Below are positions 1 to 5,446 of a stretch of 5,446 bases of DNA, one piece after another; within the stretch, counting starts at the first letter, position 1, and the number at the start of each line of letters is the position of its first letter. A program made the translations under genes and the position numbers. This DNA is from Rhodoferax sp. Lineage in GTDB: Bacteria > Pseudomonadota > Gammaproteobacteria > Burkholderiales > Burkholderiaceae_C. Where the stretch lies: positions 1-5,446 of the forward strand of contig JAQSDS010000130.1 of NCBI GenBank assembly GCA_029946045.1, read 5' to 3'. The notes under the pieces are model-generated. The model ran no database searches, was not told the origin of the DNA, and worked only from the letters and a program-made list of their open reading frames with translations.

Positions 1-170
1 ATGCCGCCATGCACGCCGTGGCCAGCCGTTTTTTCAGCGTGACCGGGCAACTTCGGGTCGGCCAGACCATGCTGCAGGAAACCTCGGTGCTGCAACGCGA
101 CGGCATGGAGGTCAAAATCCTGAGTCGCACGCGCGAAGTGGTTTTGGGCAGCCAGCCGCTCTTACAATGA
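1..170 (+). CDS. gspK: GspK, minor pseudopilin of the type II secretion system (C-terminal fragment)
   Basis: The reading frame is open from the left edge (first full codon at position 3) to a TGA at 168-170, giving about 55 C-terminal residues. The fragment contains ASRFFSVTGQLRVGQ, followed by a strand rich in Val/Leu/Gln/Arg and ending in ILSRTREVVLG. This matches the end of GspK proteins, where a 'S-x-F-F-x-V-x-G-x-x-R' strand is followed by a 'V-x-x-R-x-R' strand. GspK is the large minor pseudopilin that, with GspI and GspJ, caps the tip of the periplasmic pseudopilus; this role is family knowledge. The signal segment, the inserted alpha domain and the calcium site would lie upstream of the window. 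Its place directly before gspL is the normal T2SS order and supports the call. No damage is visible in the part present. Confidence 0.85.
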   Translation, partial: AAMHAVASRFFSVTGQLRVGQTMLQETSVLQRDGMEVKILSRTREVVLGSQPLLQ

Positions 171-172
171 TC

Positions 173-182
173 TGAAGCTTCA
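173..182. other. 10-base perfect palindrome in the gspK-gspL gap
   Basis: TGAAGCTTCA at 173-182 reads the same on both strands and fills most of the 16-base gap before the gspL ATG at 187. It includes GAAG, the only Shine-Dalgarno-like bases ahead of gspL. It has no loop, so it cannot form a stable hairpin on its own and is not a terminator. A palindrome this short may be chance. Confidence 0.35.
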
Positions 183-186
183 CACC

Positions 187-1419
187 ATGAACTCGCTCCT
201 CATTACCCTGCCCACAGCCGGCGCTGACGCCAGCGCGCTGTATGACTACGTTCAGACTTCTGCCAGCAGTGCCGAGATCCGCTGTGCCAGTGCGCCGCTG
301 GTCTTGTTGCCGCAGCTGCCGGATCGCCAGACCGAAGTACTTTTGCTGCTGCCTATGCAAGCCTTGTCCTGGCATCAGGTGCAGTTGCCCAAAGGCAGCC
401 TGACGCGCGGCCTGATGGCTGAGCGGGGTGCCAGCCGTCTGCGTGCCATTTTGGACGGATTGCTCGAAGACCAGCTGCTCGACGAGCCGGCGCAGTTGCA
501 CCTGGCATTGCAGCCCCGGCCAGTGGGCGAGACACCGGTGTGGGTGGTGGCCTGCGACCGGCGCTGGCTCACCGGGCATGTGCAGGCCCTGGCTCAGGCC
601 GGTTTTTCTGCCAGCCGCATCGTGCCCGAATTCACGCCTGAAGCGCTGGCGCAAACGCTGTATGTGGTGGGTGATGAGCAACATCCGATGGTGGTGGGCG
701 GGAATTTGTTGCTGTGCCCCCTGTCCGCTGCCGCTGTGACCTGGCTGGGTGCACCGTCCGCTGATGGCCTGTTGCCTGATGTCGTTGCCGAACCTGCGGT
801 GGCGGCATTGGCTGAAGGTCTTTTCAAGCGCCCTGTTACTTTGCAGCAGCGCGCCCAGCGCCTGCTGCAGGCGGCACAAACCCCCTGGGATCTGGCCCAG
901 TTTGAGCTGGTCAATGCCAACCGGGATCGGGTTTTGGCGCAATGGTCCCAGGGCGTCAAAAGTATCTTGTCTGCCCCGTCATGGCGCGCGGCGCGCCTGT
1001 CCTTGCTGGCGCTGGTGCTGGTCAATCTGCTGGGTTTGAATGCCTGGGCCTTGCGCGAGCAGGCAGCGTTGCAGGCCAAACGTCAGGCCGTGCGTGCGGT
1101 GCTGAGCACTACCTTTCCAAACATACCGGTGGTGGTTGATGCACCGCTGCAAATGGCGCGCGAAGTGGCTGCTTTGCAGCGTGCCAGCGGCGCGGCAACG
1201 GGTTCGGACCTGGAAGCCATGCTGGCTTCGTTTGGCGCGGCGGTGCCCGTCACGCAAACCTTGACGGCGCTTGATTACGCAGCGCAGGAATTGCGTGTCA
1301 AAACGGGGGTGGCGTCTGCATCAGAGCAGGCGCGGGTGGCCCTCGCGCTCAAACAGCAGAGCCTGACTGCCAGCTGGGATGGCGCGCAGTGGCTACTCAA
1401 ACCGGGGCCGACACCATGA
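187..1419 (+). CDS. gspL: GspL, inner-membrane T2SS protein that recruits the GspE ATPase
   Basis: This 410-residue protein has a normal length for GspL. Residues 1 to about 260 form the cytoplasmic actin-like domain, which in this family binds the N-terminal domain of GspE. It includes the conserved-looking stretch QTPWDLAQFEL (231-241) just before the membrane. One transmembrane helix lies at about 269-289 (LSLLALVLVNLLGLNAWAL), and a short periplasmic helix with Gln/Ala/Arg follows. The periplasmic ferredoxin-like domain begins with TTFPNIPVVVDAPLQM (308-323), the most recognisable GspL motif. That domain pairs with the matching domain of GspM. The ATG at 187 is 16 bases after the gspK stop, with only a weak GAAG (174-177) as a ribosome site. 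The stop overlaps the gspM start by four bases. The three cysteines (33, 123, 177) are all on the cytoplasmic side. No truncation or frameshift is seen. Confidence 0.93.
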   Translation: MNSLLITLPTAGADASALYDYVQTSASSAEIRCASAPLVLLPQLPDRQTEVLLLLPMQALSWHQVQLPKGSLTRGLMAERGASRLRAILDGLLEDQLLDEPAQLHLALQPRPVGETPVWVVACDRRWLTGHVQALAQAGFSASRIVPEFTPEALAQTLYVVGDEQHPMVVGGNLLLCPLSAAAVTWLGAPSADGLLPDVVAEPAVAALAEGLFKRPVTLQQRAQRLLQAAQTPWDLAQFELVNANRDRVLAQWSQGVKSILSAPSWRAARLSLLALVLVNLLGLNAWALREQAALQAKRQAVRAVLSTTFPNIPVVVDAPLQMAREVAALQRASGAATGSDLEAMLASFGAAVPVTQTLTALDYAAQELRVKTGVASASEQARVALALKQQSLTASWDGAQWLLKPGPTP

Positions 1420-1898
1420 AGCTGTGGATGCAATTACAAACCCGCTGGCGCAGCGTGGCACCGCGTGAACAGCGCTGGGCGCTGTTGGCTGGGGCGTTAA
1501 CAGGCCTGGCCTTGTTGTGGGGGCTGGCCTTGGCACCGGCGCTGGCTGTGCTCAAGGCGGCACCGGCACAACACCAGGCGCTGGATACCCAACTGCAACA
1601 CATGCAGCGTCTGCAAGCCCAGGCCAAAGCCTTGCAGGCACAACCCGTGCTTTCAGCGGAGCAGGCGCGTCAGGCGTTGGACGCTGCCCTGGTGCCGCTG
1701 GGTGCCGGCGCTCAAATGACGGCGCAAGGCGATCGTGTCACCGTCACGCTCAAGGCGGTCAGCGCCGCTGTGCTGGCGCAGTGGCTCGCCACGGTCAGGC
1801 AAAACGCCCATTTGGCGCCTACGGAGGCGCGTCTGGTGCGCAACCCGGCAGGCAGCTGGGACGGCACCCTGGTGCTGAATCTGGGTGCGCGGTCATGA
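1416..1898 (+). CDS. gspM: GspM, inner-membrane T2SS protein, partner of GspL
   Basis: The protein is 160 residues, a usual size for GspM. The short cytoplasmic N-terminus carries RWRSVAPREQRW (10-21), the typical 'W-x(n)-P-R-E-Q-R' lead-in to the membrane helix of this family. One transmembrane segment follows at about 22-44. Residues 50-77 are rich in Gln/Ala/Leu and look like a coiled coil. Residues about 90-158 form the small periplasmic ferredoxin-like domain, with strands near DRVTVTLKAV and GTLVLNLGAR. In the family, GspM stabilises GspL and forms the assembly platform with GspL, GspF and GspC. I chose the ATG at 1416 because it overlaps the gspL stop as ATGA and puts PREQR at the expected distance. 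The in-frame ATG at 1389 would add nine residues (MATQTGADT) inside gspL and is less likely. There is no clear Shine-Dalgarno sequence, so translation is probably coupled to gspL. Confidence 0.9.
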   Translation: MKLWMQLQTRWRSVAPREQRWALLAGALTGLALLWGLALAPALAVLKAAPAQHQALDTQLQHMQRLQAQAKALQAQPVLSAEQARQALDAALVPLGAGAQMTAQGDRVTVTLKAVSAAVLAQWLATVRQNAHLAPTEARLVRNPAGSWDGTLVLNLGARS

Positions 1899-2677
1899 AT
1901 CGAATGTCGGGCAGCACTCCCTGGCGCTGGGCGCTGGCCGGTACGCTGCTGGGTTTGGCGCTGAGCACCGTGCTTTTTGCGCCGGCGCGCTGGTTGTCTT
2001 CGTGGCTGCAGCAGGCCAGCCGGGGTCAGGTGGTGCTGGTCGAGTCACGTGGCACGGTCTGGGCCGGCTCGGCCCGCGTCATGTTGACAGGGGGCTTGGA
2101 CAGTCAAGAGGCCGCCAGCTTGCCCGGGCGATTGGTCTGGAATTTTGCCCCCGCCCTGAACGGCGCCACCCTGCAGTTGAACGCCGACTGCTGCATGCAG
2201 CAAGCCTGGGCGATGCGCCTGCAGCCGCGCTGGAATGGCTTGCAAGTGACACTGTCGGATGCCCAGTCGCAGTGGCCGGCCAGCTTGCTGACAGGCCTGG
2301 GCACACCCTGGAACACCATCGAGCCGCGGGGCGACCTGCAGCTGAGCACGCAGGGTCTGACACTGGCCTGGGCGGCCGGTCGGATGCTGATGACGGGCGC
2401 GGCGCAACTCGATGCCATGAACCTGTCGTCACACTTGTCCACGCTGCGCCCCATGGGCAGCTACCGATTAAGTTTGAACGGCGGCACGCCGGTGACTTTG
2501 GCGCTGACAACGCTGCAAGGCAGCCTGCACATGTCTGGCAGCGGCCAATGGGTGGGTGGACAACTGCGCTTTAATGGCGAGGCCAGCGCCGTCCCGGAAC
2601 ACCAGGCGGCACTGTCGAATCTTTTGAACCTCATTGGGCGGCGCAATGGCGCGCGTTCCATCATCAAGGTAGGTTGA
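1895..2677 (+). CDS. gspN: GspN, accessory T2SS inner-membrane/periplasmic protein
   Basis: This is a 260-residue protein. Residues 1-11 are a short, weakly basic N-terminus, and 12-29 are a single hydrophobic anchor. The rest is periplasmic and rich in beta strand. Early in the domain, SRGTVWAGSARVML (51-64) is a strand pattern typical of GspN. The C-terminus carries 'SGSGQWVGGQLRFNGEA' (214-230) and SNLLNLIGRRNGARSIIKVG (241-260), the strongest family signature. GspN is present in only some T2SS, and its role is not firmly settled. The ATG at 1895 overlaps the gspM stop as ATGA. The frame stays open upstream to about 1517, but that part lies over gspM in another frame and is low-complexity Gly/Ala/Arg, so I excluded it. 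The only two cysteines are adjacent, at 99-100. The gene ends 6 bases before gspD. Confidence 0.88.
   Translation: MNRMSGSTPWRWALAGTLLGLALSTVLFAPARWLSSWLQQASRGQVVLVESRGTVWAGSARVMLTGGLDSQEAASLPGRLVWNFAPALNGATLQLNADCCMQQAWAMRLQPRWNGLQVTLSDAQSQWPASLLTGLGTPWNTIEPRGDLQLSTQGLTLAWAAGRMLMTGAAQLDAMNLSSHLSTLRPMGSYRLSLNGGTPVTLALTTLQGSLHMSGSGQWVGGQLRFNGEASAVPEHQAALSNLLNLIGRRNGARSIIKVG
2666..2673 (+). promoter_or_regulatory. Ribosome binding site of gspD
   Basis: AAGGTAGG lies in the last codons of gspN and ends 10 bases before the gspD ATG at 2684. It is the clearest Shine-Dalgarno-like sequence in the window and supports this start. The other genes here have weak or no such sites, which would fit gspD having more independent initiation; that last point is inference. 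Confidence 0.6.
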
Positions 2678-2683
2678 ACCAGC

Positions 2684-4762
2684 ATGACCAAATTGAACTC
2701 CCATCTGCGTGTTTCTTCGATTGCCGCCAGCGCCCTGTTGACGGTGGCGATGGCGATATTTCCTCCGGGCGCCACGGCCCAGACTGCGGTGCGGCCGGGT
2801 GCGCCGGTGACGCTCAACTTCAACAACGCTGAGATCGACGCGGTGGCGCGCACCTTTGCCAGCATCACCGGGCTCAACGTGGTGGTGGATCCGCGCGTCA
2901 AGGGCACCATCACCCTGGTGACCGACAAGCCCGTCAGCCGGGCTGCCGCCATGGGCCAGTTTGTGGCGGCGCTGCGTCTTCAGGGTTACACCCTGGTCGA
3001 GGCTGACGGCCTGTACAAGGTGGTGCCCGAGGCCGATGCCAAGCTGCAAAGTGCCGGTGTCACCGTGCAGGAGGGGGACGACGGCAAGCTGCCCGCGGGC
3101 AACCAGATTGCCACCCAAATTTTCAAGCTCAACTTTGAATCGGCCAACAACCTGGTGCCGGTGCTGCGGCCCCTGATCAGCCCCAACAACACCATCAACG
3201 CCAACCCGGGCAACAACTCGCTGGTGATCACCGACTACGCTGACAACCTGCGCCGCATGGGCCGCATCATTGCCGCCATGGACGTGGCCAACGCCACCGA
3301 TGTCGAGGTGATTGTGTTGCAGCACGCCATTGCATCCGACCTGGCACCACTGGTGCTGCGCTTGCTGGGTTCAAGTGCTTCGGGCGCCCCGGCAGGGCAG
3401 GTCGACACTGCTTTCAAGACCACGCTGATCGCTGAGCCGCGCTCCAACAGCCTGATTTTGCGTGCCTCCAATGGTGCCCAGCTGGCACTGGCTCGCTCGC
3501 TGGTGGCACGGCTGGATCAGCCTGACGCAAACAGCGGCAAGGACGCCTCAGGCAACATTCATGTGGTCTATCTGAAAAATGCCGACGCCACCAAAATGGC
3601 CGCCACCTTGCGTGCCGCCATCGGCGGCAACGCGGCCTCGGTTGGTGCGTCCACCGCGACAGCGGGTGCTGCGGGTGGCGCAGTGACGCCAGCGGCCACC
3701 ACCGGCGGCCAGATTCAGGCCGATGTGGCCACCAATTCGCTGATCATCACGGCACCCGAGCCGCAATACCGGCAATTGCGCGCCGTCATCGACAAGCTCG
3801 ATGGCCGGCGCGCCCAGGTGTTTGTTGAGAGCCTGATTGCCGAGGTCAGCGCCGACCGGGCGGCTGAGTTCGGCATCCAGTGGCAGGGCCCCTTGGGCAA
3901 GGCCGGCGACGGTGTGATTGGCCTGCTGGGCAGCAACTTTGGCACCGGCGGCAAGAACATCATCAACCTGGCGACAGGTGCGGCAAGCGGTACCGTGGCA
4001 CCGCCACGCGGTCTCAATTTTGGCGCAGTGCAGCAAACCAATGGGGTCTATGTGCTCGGCTTTCTGGCGCGTTTCCTGGAAGACTCCGGTAGCGGCAATG
4101 TGCTCTCCACCCCCAACTTGCTGACGCTCGACAACGAGGAAGCCAAAATCGTGATTGGCCAGAACGTGCCGTTTGTCACCGGCCAGTTCACCAATACCGG
4201 CAGCAGCAATGGTTCCGTCAACCCGTTTCAGACCATCGAGCGCAAGGATGTCGGTCTGACGCTCAAGGTCAAGCCGCAAATCAGCGAAAACGGCACCGTC
4301 AAGCTGGCCATTTACCAGGAGGTCTCTAATGTGCTGGCCTCCAGCGTCAATGCCCCCAACGGTCCGACCACCAACAAGCGCACCATCGAGTCCAACGTGC
4401 TGGTGGAAGACGGTGCCATTGTGGTTCTGGGCGGCTTGCTGCAGGACGAATACTCGGGTAACGAGGAAAAAGTACCCGGCCTGGGCGATGTGCCGCTGTT
4501 TGGCAACCTGTTCAAAAGCGAGGCCCGCACCCGCAAAAAAACCAACCTCATGGTGTTTTTGCGCCCGGTGGTGGTGCGCGACGCGCAGAGCACCGGTCAG
4601 CTGTCGCTGGACCGCTATGACCTGATGCGTGCCGGCCTGCAAACGGCCCAGCCCAAGCCGAGCAGTCTGGTGCCCATCAACGAGGCACCGCTGCTGCCAC
4701 CAGCACCAGTCAAGGCGACTGCGGGCAATCCACCTGCCCCGCTTGGCGTGCCTGCGCAATAA
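2684..4762 (+). CDS. gspD: GspD, outer-membrane secretin of the type II secretion system
   Basis: This 692-residue precursor has a Sec signal peptide: a basic N-terminus, a hydrophobic core at about 11-26, and likely cleavage after Ala-Thr-Ala at 30-32. The periplasmic N0 domain (about 42-121, starting VTLNFNNAEIDAVARTF) is the family's contact for GspC. It is followed by N1 (about 143-205), N2 (about 206-278) and N3 (about 291-373). N3 is interrupted by an Ala/Gly/Thr-rich insert at 313-342. The beta-barrel secretin domain covers about 376-631, with VLSTPNLLTLDNEEA (473-487), IGQNVPFVTG (491-500) and the secretin signature VPGLGDVPLFGNLF (597-610). In the family it multimerises into the channel through which folded exoproteins leave the cell. 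The tail from about 655 is Pro/Ala-rich and does not look like a pilotin-binding S domain. There are no cysteines, so it is not a lipoprotein. The start is supported by a good ribosome site and the signal peptide. Confidence 0.97.
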   Translation: MTKLNSHLRVSSIAASALLTVAMAIFPPGATAQTAVRPGAPVTLNFNNAEIDAVARTFASITGLNVVVDPRVKGTITLVTDKPVSRAAAMGQFVAALRLQGYTLVEADGLYKVVPEADAKLQSAGVTVQEGDDGKLPAGNQIATQIFKLNFESANNLVPVLRPLISPNNTINANPGNNSLVITDYADNLRRMGRIIAAMDVANATDVEVIVLQHAIASDLAPLVLRLLGSSASGAPAGQVDTAFKTTLIAEPRSNSLILRASNGAQLALARSLVARLDQPDANSGKDASGNIHVVYLKNADATKMAATLRAAIGGNAASVGASTATAGAAGGAVTPAATTGGQIQADVATNSLIITAPEPQYRQLRAVIDKLDGRRAQVFVESLIAEVSADRAAEFGIQWQGPLGKAGDGVIGLLGSNFGTGGKNIINLATGAASGTVAPPRGLNFGAVQQTNGVYVLGFLARFLEDSGSGNVLSTPNLLTLDNEEAKIVIGQNVPFVTGQFTNTGSSNGSVNPFQTIERKDVGLTLKVKPQISENGTVKLAIYQEVSNVLASSVNAPNGPTTNKRTIESNVLVEDGAIVVLGGLLQDEYSGNEEKVPGLGDVPLFGNLFKSEARTRKKTNLMVFLRPVVVRDAQSTGQLSLDRYDLMRAGLQTAQPKPSSLVPINEAPLLPPAPVKATAGNPPAPLGVPAQ

Positions 4763-4784
4763 GCCATCGCAATCGAGCTGGTCC

Positions 4785-5446
4785 ATGCGCTACCCCCTGC
4801 CTTATGCCTTTGCCAGAACCCACCAGCTGCTGCTGGAAGAAGACGCCGGTACCTTCACGCTGCTGGTTCATCCTGGGTCTGCGCCCGGCGCCGTCGGTGA
4901 AGTGCTGCGCAAATACCCGCACAGCCAATTGCAGACGCTGGCGGCCAACGCCTTGATCCAGCGCATCAGTGTCGCCTATGCCCAGGGCGAATCAAGCGCG
5001 GCCGCCGTGGTCAGCGAGGTCGAAAGCGACGCCGACCTGTCGCGCATGATGCAGGAGCTGCCTGCCATCGAAGACCTGCTGGAGACCTCGGACGATGCGC
5101 CCATCATCCGTATGCTCAACGCGCTGCTGACACAAGCTGCGCGCGACGGTGCCAGCGACATCCATATCGAGCCCTACGAGCGCCATTCGTCGGTGCGTTT
5201 TCGCGTCGATGGCACGCTGCGCGAAGTAGTACAACCCAACCGGGCACTGCACGCCGCACTGATCTCGCGCCTGAAAATCATGGCCGAACTCGACATTGCC
5301 GAGCGCCGCCTGCCGCAGGACGGCCGTATCAGCCTGCGCATTGGCACCCGGGCGGTGGATGTGCGGGTGTCCACGCTGCCCAGTGCCCACGGCGAACGCG
5401 CTGTGCTGCGCTTGCTCGACAAATCCGAGGGCCGCCTGAGCCTGGA
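4785..5446 (+). CDS. gspE: GspE, cytoplasmic ATPase of the type II secretion system (N-terminal part, runs off the edge)
   Basis: The frame is open from the ATG at 4785 to the right edge, giving 220 residues (MRYPLPYAFARTHQ...). Residues 1 to about 95 form the N1E/N2E region that in this family docks on GspL. From about 103 the secretion-ATPase core begins: DDAPIIRMLNALLTQAA, then ASDIHIEP (123-130), RFRVDGTL (139-146), RLKIMAELDIAERRLPQDGR (162-181) and STLPSAHGERAVLRLLD (196-212). These are hallmarks of GspE/PilB ATPases. The Walker A, Asp box, Walker B and the zinc-binding CM domain lie beyond the window, so catalytic competence cannot be judged. GspE powers pseudopilus assembly. The start is 22 bases after the gspD stop, with a weak GAG at 4775-4777. 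The neighbours GspL and GspD distinguish it from the related PilB. Confidence 0.95.
   Translation, partial: MRYPLPYAFARTHQLLLEEDAGTFTLLVHPGSAPGAVGEVLRKYPHSQLQTLAANALIQRISVAYAQGESSAAAVVSEVESDADLSRMMQELPAIEDLLETSDDAPIIRMLNALLTQAARDGASDIHIEPYERHSSVRFRVDGTLREVVQPNRALHAALISRLKIMAELDIAERRLPQDGRISLRIGTRAVDVRVSTLPSAHGERAVLRLLDKSEGRLSL

Noticed and set aside
1..42. ATG at the first base of the window as a gene start
   Set aside because: That frame reaches a TGA after 13 codons; the real coding frame here is the gspK tail, starting at position 3.
112..942. 276-residue open frame on the - strand opposite gspL
   Set aside because: It is antisense to gspL, with Gln/Arg/His/Gly-rich composition and no domain-like pattern; gspL accounts for the region.
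1517..1894. Upstream extension of the gspN frame across gspM
   Set aside because: The extension is low-complexity Gly/Ala/Arg and overlaps gspM almost entirely. The ATG at 1895, with its ATGA overlap and following membrane anchor, is the natural start.
2084..2112. TTGACA at 2084-2089, a possible -35 box inside gspN
   Set aside because: At a 17-base spacing the -10 position reads AGAGGC, which does not resemble TATAAT, so no promoter is supported.
1885..2574. 229-residue + strand frame overlapping gspN
   Set aside because: It is the alternate frame of gspN, with Arg/His/Gly-rich composition and no motif; the gspN frame has the family's C-terminal signature.
2468..3325. 285-residue open frame on the - strand opposite the gspN end and gspD start
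   Set aside because: It crosses the gspN-gspD junction antisense to two well-supported genes, and its His/Gln/Val/Gly-rich composition is that of a shadow frame.
4763..4784. Possible terminator or promoter between gspD and gspE
   Set aside because: The 22-base gap has no inverted repeat or T-run and no -35/-10 pair, and fits a simple intra-operon spacer.
3548..4786. 412-residue open frame on the - strand opposite gspD
   Set aside because: It lies entirely antisense to the secretin domain, which has strong family motifs. The antisense product is rich in His/Gln/Arg/Gly with no recognisable motif, as expected from a high-GC gene read backwards.

Overview
The window is one block of a type II secretion system (T2SS, general secretion pathway) operon, with every gene on the + strand. 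In order it holds the 3' end of gspK, complete gspL, gspM, gspN and gspD, and the 5' part of gspE, which runs off the right edge. The high G+C content, the protein sequences and the presence of gspN point to a betaproteobacterium. The best guess is Burkholderiales of the Comamonadaceae type (Rhodoferax/Polaromonas/Acidovorax-like). That placement comes from recognising the style of the sequences, not from a search.

Layout: gspK tail (1-170), a 16-base gap, gspL (187-1419), a 4-base ATGA overlap, gspM (1416-1898), a second ATGA overlap, gspN (1895-2677), a 6-base gap, gspD (2684-4762), a 22-base gap, then gspE (4785 to the edge). Almost every base is coding. No gap is long enough for a separate promoter or terminator, so the set is probably read as one transcript that starts upstream and continues rightward, likely into gspF.

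Together the products span the envelope. GspE is the cytoplasmic ATPase. GspL anchors GspE to the inner membrane through its actin-like cytoplasmic domain and pairs with GspM. GspK is the minor pseudopilin at the pilus tip. GspN is a poorly understood inner-membrane/periplasmic accessory protein. GspD is the outer-membrane secretin through which folded exoproteins leave. The gene order K-L-M-N-D-E differs from the textbook C-D-E-F-G-H-I-J-K-L-M-N, with the D-E pair following N instead of leading the operon.

I see no mobile element, CRISPR array, RNA gene or unknown system here. The points of interest are modest: the gene order, two coupled stop/start overlaps, a low-complexity insert and proline-rich tail in the secretin, and a vicinal cysteine pair in GspN.
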